Below, in pieces: positions 33,354 through 41,001 of a DNA stretch of 49,939 nt. The DNA is taken from positions 1-49,939 of the forward strand of contig JAZKIY010000021.1 of the NCBI GenBank assembly GCA_040384665.1. The letters are read 5' to 3'. A model generated the notes under the pieces. It had not been told where the DNA came from. It saw nothing but the letters and a program-made list of their open reading frames with translations, and did no database searches. The stretch is from PCRC01 sp040384665. Its GTDB lineage: Bacteria > Pseudomonadota > Gammaproteobacteria > Burkholderiales > Burkholderiaceae_C. Position numbers and translations under genes: made by a program. The stretch's first letter is position 1. Every line of letters begins with the position of its first letter.

Positions 33354-35951
33354 ATGACCCTGTTGCGCCGCAGCCTGTGGCTGGTGTTGGGCGTGCTGAC
33401 GCTGCTGGTGGCGCTGGCCGCGGCTTACGTCTGGCGCAGCTTCCCGGCGCGCGACGGCCAGGCCACGCTGCCCGGCCTGGTGCAGCCGGTGATGGTGGAG
33501 CGCGACCCGGCCGACGTGACCCACATCCGCGCCAGCTCGGCGCTGGACGCCTGGCGCGCGATGGGCTACGTGCACGCGCAGGAGCGCGGCTGGCAGCTGG
33601 AGTTCAACCGCCGGTTGATGCACGGCACGCTGTCGGAAGTGCTCGGCGAGGCCACACTGGAGACCGACAAACTGCTGCGCACGCTGGGCATCGCCCGCGC
33701 CGCCGCCCGCCAGCTGGCCCAGCTGCCGCCCGACGCGCAGGCCGCGCTGCAGGCCTATAGCGACGGCATCAACGCCTTCTACGCCCACAGCCCGCAGGCC
33801 CTGCCGCCCGAATTCCACCTGCTGCGCACGGCCCCTGGCGGTGGTGGCATGGCCTGGACACCCGCCGACAGCGTCGGCTGGGCGCTGATGCTGGCACTGG
33901 ACCTGAGCGGCAACTGGGGCAACGAATTCGCCCGCCTGTCGGCCGCGCAGGTGCTGGACACCGAACGCCTGTGGCAGCTCTTTCCGCCGTACCCCGGCGA
34001 GCCACCGGCCGCCAGCGCCGACCTGGCGCAGCTGTACAAGTCGCTCGGCGTGTACCGTACCGAAATCTCAGGCGCTACCAATACAGGAGCATCACCACCT
34101 GATTCCACTATGGCTCAGGGCGCTTTTGACTTGAAAATCACTGCCCACATGGCGTTGTGGGCCCAAAACTGGGCTGACAGCGCCGGTTTCAACGAAGGCA
34201 AAGGCAGCAACAACTGGGTGGTCGCCGGCAGCCACACCGCCAGCGGCCAGCCGCTCTTGGCCAACGACCCGCACCTGGGCCTGAGCGCCCCCGCCATCTG
34301 GTACTTTGCCCGGCTGCAGGCGCCCGCCACCGGCGACACACCGGCGTTGAACGTCATTGGCGCCACGCTGCCCGGTCTGCCCTTCGTGGTGCTGGGCCGC
34401 ACCGCGCAGGTGGCCTGGGGCTTCACCAACACCGCGCCCGACGTGCAAGACCTCTACATCGAGCAGATCAACCCCGCCAACATCGCGCAGTACAGGGTGC
34501 CCGGCGAGGGCAATGAACCTGTCTGGCAGAACTTTGCCACCCGCACCGAAAACATCCGCGTCAAAGGCCAGCCCGACGTGACGCTGACCGTGCGCGAGAC
34601 CCGCCACGGCCCGGTGCTGAGCGACGCACAGGCCAGCCACGGCGCGCTGATCGACACCCGGCGCTTTGTGCTGGCGCTGCGCTGGGCCGCGCTCGACGAC
34701 AACAACCGCACCGTGCTGGCCGGCATGCGCAGCAACCACGCCACCTCGGTCGCCGACCTGCTGGCCGCCAACGCCGACCACCACTCGCCGATGCAAAACC
34801 TGGTGGCGGCCGACACCTCGGGGGCGGTGCTCTACAAAGCCATTGGCAAGGTGCCCTTGCGCCATGCCGACAACAACATCCGCGGCATCGCCCCCGCGCC
34901 CGGCTGGGACGCCCGCTACGACTGGGCCGGCTGGATTCCCTATGCCGAGACGCCGCAGGTGCTGCCCAGCCAGATGGGGCAGGGCGCGCTGGCCTGCAGT
35001 GCCACCGATCCCGACCTCGCGACAACACAGGTGCCCGACCCGTCCGCCGTCCAAGGCGCCGGCTGGCTCGCCACCGCCAACCAGCGCATCACACCGCCCG
35101 GCCACCCGCACTTCATGGGCCAGGACTGGACCGTGCCTTACCGCCAGCAGCGCATCGCCACGCTGCTCAACACCAACAACCGGCACGACCTGGCCGGCAT
35201 GGCCCGCATCCAGAACGACACCGTGTCGCCCGCCACCCAGGCCCTGCTGCCGGTGCTGCGTGCCGCCAGTTCCAGCCACCGGCTGGCCCCCGCCGCGCAA
35301 CAGGCCCTGCAGACCTTTGACGGCGACATGCGGGCCGACAGCGCCGCCGCGCTGGTGTTTGCCGTCTGGGCCGACGAGCTGACCCGCGGCCTGCTGGTGC
35401 CGCAGCTTGGCGAGGCGCGCTTCAAGGCGCTCTACGGCAAGCGGCATTTCCGCACCGCGGTGGAAGGCATCCTCGCGCGGGACGATGCCTTTTGGTGCGC
35501 GCCGCTCAGCTGCGCGGGGCAGGCCGGCGTGGCGCTCAGCCGCGCGCTCGACCGGCTCGCCGCCCAGCACGGCGAGCAAGTCGCCCAGTGGCGCTGGGGC
35601 GACGCCCACCCCGCGCTCAGCGCCCACCGGCCGTTCGGCAACGTGCCGGGGCTGGCCCGCTGGTTTGATGTGCAGGTGCCCAGCGGCGGCGACACTTTCA
35701 GCATCAACGTCGGCCAGTACTGGGCCAATGACAGCGCCACCCCGTTCGCCAACCGCCACGCCGCCTCCCTGCGCGCGCTGTACGACCTCGACAACCTGGA
35801 AAACTCCCGCTTCATTTACCAAAGCGGGCAGAGCGGCCTGGTGTTCTCCCCGCGCTACCGCGACATGCAGGCCGAATGGGCCAGCGGCGCCTACCGGCCA
35901 CTGCAACTCCAACCCGCCACCATCCACCACCGGCTGGTGCTGCAGCCCTGA
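33354..35951 (+). CDS. Penicillin acylase family (S45 Ntn-hydrolase) precursor
   Basis: An 865-residue precursor expected to self-cleave into alpha and beta chains in the periplasm. Signal or membrane anchor at 5-25 (LWLVLGVLTLLVALAAAYVW). The alpha part includes MGYVHAQERGWQLE. The beta chain should begin at Ser285 in KGSNNWVVAGSH (codon at 34206), the N-terminal nucleophile, followed by NDPHLGL, the Ntn motif, and GFTNTAPDVQDLYIE. Family members hydrolyse amides such as beta-lactam side chains, quorum-sensing acyl-homoserine lactones or other N-acyl compounds; substrate unknown. Residues about 240-262 (IS..GATNTG..to..FDLKIT) lie in the spacer and are encoded by a dispersed repeat. GAGGA precedes the start. 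Confidence 0.9.
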   Translation: MTLLRRSLWLVLGVLTLLVALAAAYVWRSFPARDGQATLPGLVQPVMVERDPADVTHIRASSALDAWRAMGYVHAQERGWQLEFNRRLMHGTLSEVLGEATLETDKLLRTLGIARAAARQLAQLPPDAQAALQAYSDGINAFYAHSPQALPPEFHLLRTAPGGGGMAWTPADSVGWALMLALDLSGNWGNEFARLSAAQVLDTERLWQLFPPYPGEPPAASADLAQLYKSLGVYRTEISGATNTGASPPDSTMAQGAFDLKITAHMALWAQNWADSAGFNEGKGSNNWVVAGSHTASGQPLLANDPHLGLSAPAIWYFARLQAPATGDTPALNVIGATLPGLPFVVLGRTAQVAWGFTNTAPDVQDLYIEQINPANIAQYRVPGEGNEPVWQNFATRTENIRVKGQPDVTLTVRETRHGPVLSDAQASHGALIDTRRFVLALRWAALDDNNRTVLAGMRSNHATSVADLLAANADHHSPMQNLVAADTSGAVLYKAIGKVPLRHADNNIRGIAPAPGWDARYDWAGWIPYAETPQVLPSQMGQGALACSATDPDLATTQVPDPSAVQGAGWLATANQRITPPGHPHFMGQDWTVPYRQQRIATLLNTNNRHDLAGMARIQNDTVSPATQALLPVLRAASSSHRLAPAAQQALQTFDGDMRADSAAALVFAVWADELTRGLLVPQLGEARFKALYGKRHFRTAVEGILARDDAFWCAPLSCAGQAGVALSRALDRLAAQHGEQVAQWRWGDAHPALSAHRPFGNVPGLARWFDVQVPSGGDTFSINVGQYWANDSATPFANRHAASLRALYDLDNLENSRFIYQSGQSGLVFSPRYRDMQAEWASGAYRPLQLQPATIHHRLVLQP
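34072..34138 (-). repeat. Dispersed ~65 bp repeat, copy E, embedded in frame in the penicillin acylase
   Basis: Read on the minus strand it begins ATTTTCAAGTCAAA, continues AGCCATAGTGGAA and ends with GTATTGGTAGCG, aligning along its length with copy B (ATTTCAGGTCAAA .. AGCCCTAGTGAAA .. TTTTGGTAGCG). It encodes about 22 residues (SGATNTGASPPDSTMAQGAF and following) using codons TCA, ACA, GGA, GCA and TCA that are otherwise rare here. It lies between the alpha chain and Ser285 of the beta chain. Confidence 0.68.
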
Positions 35952-35990
35952 CAAGCGCCGGTTTGGGCCACGCTGGGCACATTTCCCGCC

Positions 35991-36056
35991 AATTTCAGGT
36001 CAAATTGGCACCAAGCCCTAGTGAAACCTAGCGAACTAGCTACACTTTTGGTAGCG
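35991..36056 (+). repeat. Dispersed ~65 bp repeat, copy B
   Basis: Intergenic copy between the acylase and the chorismate-lyase-like gene: ATTTCAGGTCAAATTGG, AAGCCCTAGTGAAACCT and the inverted-repeat end GCTACACTTTTGGTAGC. No other structure is seen in 35952-36100. Confidence 0.7.
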
Positions 36057-36100
36057 TTCTGAAGCCCGACCCCGCCCACCCGACCTCTACAATCGCCCCC

Positions 36101-36622
36101 ATGACGACGCCCGAACGACTGCCTTTTTCCACCGACGCCGCCCACCAACCCCTGCTGCGCCTGCTGTTGGCGCAAGACGGCTCGGCCACCCGGCTGTGCG
36201 AGGCCTTGGCCCAACATGCCATCACCGTGCACCTGCAGTTCCAGCACCGCACCACCGACGTGCCCGCCAGCGTGCAGGCCCAGCTGGGCGGCAGTGCCTG
36301 GCTGGAACGCGCCACCACGCTGCACGCCAACGGCGTGGTGCTGATGGACAACCTCTCCTACACCCGGCTCGACGCCGTGCCCGACTGGTTCCTCGCCGGG
36401 CTGGACGCCGGCACCACGCCGATTGGCCACCTGCTCGACCGCCTGCCCATCCAGCGCGAAGACCTGTCGCTGGCCGACGACATCGCCGCCCGGCTCTGGC
36501 CCCACGTCGGCCTGCCCGACACCCGCGCCGCCAAGCTCTACCGCATCAGCACCGGCGACGGCCCGCTGATGCTGGTGATGGAAACCTTCCGCGCGGGCTG
36601 GACGAGTGCGGTCCATGGCTGA
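36101..36622 (+). CDS. Chorismate pyruvate-lyase family (UbiC-like) protein
   Basis: A 173-residue UbiC-fold protein: LLRLLLAQDGSATRLCEALA near 18-37, LMDNLSYTRLDAVPDW, the product-loop motif TTPIGHLLDR, and the C-terminal LYRISTGDGPLMLVMETFRAGW. UbiC converts chorismate to 4-hydroxybenzoate for ubiquinone. Its overlap with bioA by 8 bp (36615-36622) ties it to the biotin operon rather than to ubiA. A function in biotin metabolism is not known, and it may simply be ubiC in this lineage. Confidence 0.72.
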   Translation: MTTPERLPFSTDAAHQPLLRLLLAQDGSATRLCEALAQHAITVHLQFQHRTTDVPASVQAQLGGSAWLERATTLHANGVVLMDNLSYTRLDAVPDWFLAGLDAGTTPIGHLLDRLPIQREDLSLADDIAARLWPHVGLPDTRAAKLYRISTGDGPLMLVMETFRAGWTSAVHG

Positions 36623-38036
36623 GCAGAACGCCAAGACCGCTCACCAGGTGAAGACACCTGCCGCCGCGCCGGGCCGCCCCAAGCAAGGCACGGCCCCCTC
36701 GGGGGGCAGCGAACCACACGCAGTGGGGAGCGTGGGGGCCACATTGGTCGAGCGAAGCTCGAAGGCGGTTTGGCACCCCTGCAGCCAGATGAAGCTGCAC
36801 GAAACACAACCCTTGCTCGCGGTGGCGCGCGGGGAGGGCGTCTGGCTCTTCGACACCGACGGCCGCCGCTACCTCGACGGCCTCAGCTCCTGGTGGGTCA
36901 ACCTGTTCGGCCATGGCCACCCGCACATCAAAGCCGCCATCACCGCCCAGTTGGACCGCATCGAACACGTCATGCTCGCCGGCTGCACCCACGAACCGGT
37001 GGTGGCACTTTCTGAACGGCTGGGCGCGCTGACCGGCCTCGGCCATGCGTTTTACGGGTCAGACGGCGCCTCCGCCACCGAGATCGCGCTGAAAATGAGC
37101 GCCCATTACTGGCGCAACCACGGCCGGCCCGAGAAGTGCCGCTTCATTGGCCTGGCCAACGGCTACCACGGCGAAACCGCCGGCGCCTTGTCGGTGACCG
37201 ACATCGCCTTGTTCCGCGAAGCCTATGGCCCGCTGGTGCACCTCAGCGCCACCGTGCCCACGCCCGACCCGCGCAACGCCGCGCCCGGTGTCTCGGCCAT
37301 AGCCCACGCCCGCGACTGCGCTGCGGCGCTCGAACGCTGGCTGCAAGCCCACCACCACGAGACCGCCGCGCTGATTCTGGAGCCGCTGGTGCAGTGCGCT
37401 GCCGGCATGGTGGTGTACGACGCCGAGTACCTGCGCCTGGCCCGTGCGCTCTGCACCCGCTACGACGTGCACCTGATTGCCGACGAAATCGCCGTGGGTT
37501 TTGGCCGCACCGGCAGCCTGTTTGCCTACCAGCAGGTCGGCATCTTGCCGGACTTTGTCTGCCTCTCCAAAGGCCTGACTGGCGGCTATTTGCCGCTTTC
37601 CGCCGTGCTGACCACCGACGACGTCTACGCCGCGTTTTACGACGACAGCACCGCCCGCGGCTTTTTGCATTCGCACTCCTACACGGGCAACCCGCTGGCC
37701 TGCAGCGCCGCACTCGCCACGCTCGATTTGCTGCAGGACGGCAGCGCGCTGGCGCAAAACCAGCGCACCGCCGCCACGCTCACCGCGCTCAGCGCGCCTT
37801 TGGCCCAGCACGCGAAAGTGAAAAACAGCCGACACATCGGCATGATTTGGGCCTTCGATGTGGCCACCGACGACCCGCACTTTTCCCGCAACTACCATGC
37901 GGCTGCGCTGCGCCATGGCCTGCTGCTGCGGCCTATCGGTAACACGCTGTACTTCATGCCGCCCTATGTCATGGCCGAGTCCGACTGCGCCTGGCTGGCC
38001 AACGGCGCGTTGGCCGCCCTGAACGAGGTGGTTTGA
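36615..38036 (+). CDS. bioA: Adenosylmethionine-8-amino-7-oxononanoate aminotransferase, with repeat-derived N-terminus
   Basis: A 473-residue PLP-dependent aminotransferase of biotin synthesis, converting KAPA to DAPA with S-adenosylmethionine as amino donor. The conserved part starts at WHPCSQMK (about 53-60) and includes GLSSWWVNLFGHGHPHI, FYGSDGASATEIALKMS, LANGYHGETAGALSVTD, DEIAVGFGRTGSLFAYQ and the PLP Lys in CLSKGLTGGYLPLSAV. The first ~50 residues are extra and Pro/Gly/Ser-rich, encoded by a GC-rich palindromic block of repeat type. Start ATG 36615 lies inside the end of the UbiC-like gene; a GTG nine bases earlier is also in frame. Confidence 0.93.
   Translation: MAEQNAKTAHQVKTPAAAPGRPKQGTAPSGGSEPHAVGSVGATLVERSSKAVWHPCSQMKLHETQPLLAVARGEGVWLFDTDGRRYLDGLSSWWVNLFGHGHPHIKAAITAQLDRIEHVMLAGCTHEPVVALSERLGALTGLGHAFYGSDGASATEIALKMSAHYWRNHGRPEKCRFIGLANGYHGETAGALSVTDIALFREAYGPLVHLSATVPTPDPRNAAPGVSAIAHARDCAAALERWLQAHHHETAALILEPLVQCAAGMVVYDAEYLRLARALCTRYDVHLIADEIAVGFGRTGSLFAYQQVGILPDFVCLSKGLTGGYLPLSAVLTTDDVYAAFYDDSTARGFLHSHSYTGNPLACSAALATLDLLQDGSALAQNQRTAATLTALSAPLAQHAKVKNSRHIGMIWAFDVATDDPHFSRNYHAAALRHGLLLRPIGNTLYFMPPYVMAESDCAWLANGALAALNEVV
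36668..36741 (+). repeat. GC-rich repeat-like block inside the bioA 5' coding region
   Basis: GGGCCGCCCC, GGCCCCCTCGGGGGGC and CACGCAGTGGGGAGCGTGGGGG, several short palindromes in a row. I recognise this from memory as a dispersed repeat type found in Comamonadaceae genomes, usually between genes. Here it is translated as residues 18-42 of BioA (APGRPKQGTAPSGGSEPHAV and following). No second copy was seen in the window. Confidence 0.5.
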
Positions 38037-38037
38037 C

Positions 38038-38703
38038 ATGGCGCTTGGTTACTTCGTCACCGGCACCAACACCGAGGTCGGCAAAACCCTGGTGAGCTGC
38101 GCCTTGTTGCACACGCTGCGGGCGCAACACGCCAAGGTGGTGGGCATGAAACCGGTGGCCGCCGGCGCCACCCGCACCGCCCACGGCTGGGTGAACGACG
38201 ACACCCTGGCCCTGCGTGCCGCCAGCAGCCTGGCCGTGCCGCCTGCGCTGGACAACCCCTATTGCCTGCCCGACCCGATGTCGCCGCACCTCGCCGCGCG
38301 CCGCGCCGGGCAAACCATCGAGGTCAGCGTGCTGTTGCAGCGTTACCAGCAGCTCGCGGCGCTGGCCGACGCGGTGGTGGTAGAGGGCGCTGGCGGTTTC
38401 ATCGTGCCACTGTCCGACACCGAGACCAGCGCCGACCTGGCCCAGCAGCTGGCGCTGCCCGTCATTCTGGTGGTGGGCCTGCGCCTGGGCTGCATCAACC
38501 ACGCGCTGCTGACACAAGACGCGGTTGCCGCCCGTGGCTTGACGCTTGCTGGCTGGGTCGCCAACCGGGTCGACCCGACCATGCTCGCGGTTGACGACAA
38601 CATCGACAGCCTGCGCCAACGCCTGCGTGCGCCCCTGCTGGCCGACATCCCCTATTCACCGCAACCCGACCCGGCGCAAATCGCCATCGGTTTGCCACAC
38701 TGA
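38038..38703 (+). CDS. bioD: Dethiobiotin synthetase
   Basis: A 221-residue ATP-dependent carboxylase closing the ureido ring of dethiobiotin. P-loop FVTGTNTEVGKTLVSCAL at the N-terminus, substrate motif KPVAAGA, and VVVEGAGGFIVPL with GLRLGCINHALLT. One base separates the bioA stop from its start. Next is bioF. Confidence 0.95.
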   Translation: MALGYFVTGTNTEVGKTLVSCALLHTLRAQHAKVVGMKPVAAGATRTAHGWVNDDTLALRAASSLAVPPALDNPYCLPDPMSPHLAARRAGQTIEVSVLLQRYQQLAALADAVVVEGAGGFIVPLSDTETSADLAQQLALPVILVVGLRLGCINHALLTQDAVAARGLTLAGWVANRVDPTMLAVDDNIDSLRQRLRAPLLADIPYSPQPDPAQIAIGLPH

Positions 38704-38715
38704 CACTAGATTCTG

Positions 38716-39879
38716 ATGACCGACTCCCCCCTGCAAGCCTTTGACGACGCGCTCGCCGAACTGGACGCCGCCGGCCTGCGCCGACGCCGCCGCGTGGTCG
38801 AAGCCATCGACGGCCCGCGCCTGCACATCGACGGCCGCTGGCTGCTGTCTTTCTGCAGCAACGACTACCTGGGCCTGTCCCAGCACCCGGCACTGATCGC
38901 CGCCGCGCAAGCAGCGGCTGGCCGCTACGGCGTGGGGGCCGGGGCGTCGCCCATGGTCAGCGGCCACAGCACCGAACACGAGCGGCTCGAAGAAGAACTC
39001 GCCGCCTTTGTGGGCCGCGAGCGGGCGCTGTACTTTTACGCCGGCTACCCGGCCAACGTGGGCATCGTGCCGGCGCTGGTAGGGCGGGGCGATGCGGTGT
39101 TTTCCGACGCGCTGAACCACGCCTGCTTGATCGACGGCGCCCGCCTGTCGCGCGCCGAGATCCACGCCTACCCGCATGCCGACCTGGCGGCACTGGCGCG
39201 TTTGCTGGCCGCCTCCAGCGCCCAACGCAAACTGGTCATCAGCGACGCGGTGTTCAGCATGGACGGCGACATCGCCCCCGTGCCCGAACTGCTCGCCCTG
39301 TGCGAGCGGCACGACGCCTACCTCATGGTCGACGACGCCCACGGCTTTGGCGTGCTCGGGCCCGACGGGCGGGGCACGGCGGCGCACTTCGGCCTGGCGT
39401 CGCCCCGTTTGATTTACATGGCGACGCTGGGCAAGGCGGCCGGTGTGGCTGGCGCGTTTGTGGCCGGCGATGCGCCGGTCATCGAATGGATCTTGCAGCG
39501 CGCCCGCAGCTACATGTTTGCCACCGGCGCGCCCGCCATGGTGGCCGCCACGCTGCGCGCCAGCCTGACGGTGATCGAGGCCGAAGGCTGGCGGCGCGAA
39601 CAGCTGCGCCAACACATCGCCCAACTGCGGGCTGGGCTGGCGGGGCTGCCGTGGACGCTGCTGCCGTCCGACACCGCGATCCAGCCACTCATTGTGGGCA
39701 GCAACACCGACGCGCTGGCGTTGATGCAGCGGTTGCAAGACGCCGGTCTCTGGGTGCCCGCCATCCGCCCACCCACCGTGCCTGCCAACACCGCGCGCCT
39801 GCGCATCGCGCTGTCGGCGGTGCACACCGAAGCCGATGTGGACGCCTTGCTGGCCGCGCTCAAGGCCGCTGCCGGCTGA
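38716..39879 (+). CDS. bioF: 8-amino-7-oxononanoate synthase
   Basis: A 387-residue alpha-oxoamine synthase condensing pimeloyl-CoA (or pimeloyl-ACP) with alanine. FCSNDYLGLSQHP, GVGAGASPMVSGHSTEHERLE, DALNHACLIDG, DDAHGFGVLGPDGRG and the PLP Lys in MATLGKAAGVAGAF are all present. Twelve bases after bioD. bioB and pimeloyl-forming genes are not in the window. Its stop directly adjoins the stop of the convergent yihY gene. Confidence 0.95.
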   Translation: MTDSPLQAFDDALAELDAAGLRRRRRVVEAIDGPRLHIDGRWLLSFCSNDYLGLSQHPALIAAAQAAAGRYGVGAGASPMVSGHSTEHERLEEELAAFVGRERALYFYAGYPANVGIVPALVGRGDAVFSDALNHACLIDGARLSRAEIHAYPHADLAALARLLAASSAQRKLVISDAVFSMDGDIAPVPELLALCERHDAYLMVDDAHGFGVLGPDGRGTAAHFGLASPRLIYMATLGKAAGVAGAFVAGDAPVIEWILQRARSYMFATGAPAMVAATLRASLTVIEAEGWRREQLRQHIAQLRAGLAGLPWTLLPSDTAIQPLIVGSNTDALALMQRLQDAGLWVPAIRPPTVPANTARLRIALSAVHTEADVDALLAALKAAAG

Positions 39880-40812
39880 CTATTTCAGTTCGCCAGAGGC
39901 TTCCAATTTGGCCGCCGTGGCGAGTTCGTCCCAGTCGAGGCTGAGCGCGCGGGCGAGGGCGGCCGAAAACAGCAGCACGGCCGACGAAAAGTAGATCCAC
40001 ACCAGGATCACCACCAGCGAGCCGGCGGCACCGTAGGCCGACACCAGCGGTGCGGTCGACAAATAAAACGCCAGCACATGTTTGCCCAGCGTGAACAACG
40101 CCGCGCCCGCCAGCGCGCCCCAGGCCAGGCAACGCAGCCGGGGCTTGGTGCCGGTGCTCATGCGCATCAGCGCCAGAAACAGCCCGGCGCAAAACAGGAA
40201 GGACACCGCTTCGTTCACCACGCCCAGCACCGGCGCCAGCGGCAGATAAACACCCACCCAGCCGGTGAGCACCTTCAGCGCGGCGGAAATCACCAGCGAC
40301 ACCAGCAGCAAAAAACCAAACGCCAGGATGTAGGCCACCCCGCGCAGCCGCAGCGAGGCGGCGTGCCACCAGGGTGTGCCGGGCTGTTCTTTCAGGCCAA
40401 TTTTCCAGACCGCGTCGAACGACGCCTGCAGTTCGGCAAACACCCCGGTGGCGCCCATCAGCAGCACCCCCAGCGCCAACAACGACGCCAGCAGCCCCTC
40501 GGCCGGTGCCTGCGCGCTGGTCAGCGCCTGCTGCACCAGGCTGGCGGCTTGCGCACCCACCACGCCCTGCACCTGCGCCACCAGGCTGGCCTGCAACGTG
40601 GTCTTGTCCACCCACCAGCCCAGCAGGGCCACCAGCACCAGCAGCAGGGGCGCCAGGCTCAGCACGCCGTAGAACGACATGGCAGCGCTCATCCGCAAGC
40701 CCTCGGCGTTCAGCCACAGCTCACCGGCCGACACCGCCACTTTGGTCGGGCGTGCCAGGCGTTGGCGCAGCGTGCGCGGCGGTGCTTTCACGTCTTGAAG
40801 ATTCGGGTTCAT
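39880..40812 (-). CDS. YihY/BrkB-family inner-membrane protein
   Basis: A 310-residue polytopic membrane protein: GLRMSAAMSFYGVLSLAPLLLVLVALLGW near 40-68, GLLASLLALGVLLMGATGVFAELQ, GVAYILAFGFLLLVSLVISA, and a final pair of helices with SAYGAAGSLVVILVWIYFSSAVLLFSAAL, all typical of YihY/BrkB (formerly called RNase BN by error). Function is not settled. Start has GGAGG upstream; the frame extension to 41313 is a shadow. Confidence 0.87.
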   Translation of the reverse strand: MNPNLQDVKAPPRTLRQRLARPTKVAVSAGELWLNAEGLRMSAAMSFYGVLSLAPLLLVLVALLGWWVDKTTLQASLVAQVQGVVGAQAASLVQQALTSAQAPAEGLLASLLALGVLLMGATGVFAELQASFDAVWKIGLKEQPGTPWWHAASLRLRGVAYILAFGFLLLVSLVISAALKVLTGWVGVYLPLAPVLGVVNEAVSFLFCAGLFLALMRMSTGTKPRLRCLAWGALAGAALFTLGKHVLAFYLSTAPLVSAYGAAGSLVVILVWIYFSSAVLLFSAALARALSLDWDELATAAKLEASGELK

Positions 40813-41001
40813 AGGCCTCCAAGTTAACAGGCTGCCGCGGCTGCACCAGCGGCCAGGCAGCGCTCTGTTTGTAGGACGTGCCTGACACAGGCCACCGGGC
40901 TGGTCTGGCGTGCAGGCGAGGGGGGCGCCGCCATAATGCAGCGAGTGGAAATGGCCCGGCCGTGGTGGACGGCTTGCGTTTTTGCTGCTGTCAGGAAACA
41001 C

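Noticed and set aside
34092..35954. 620-codon open frame opposite the penicillin acylase
   Set aside because: Glycine/histidine-rich shadow typical of GC-rich genes; the plus strand frame carries the Ntn motif.
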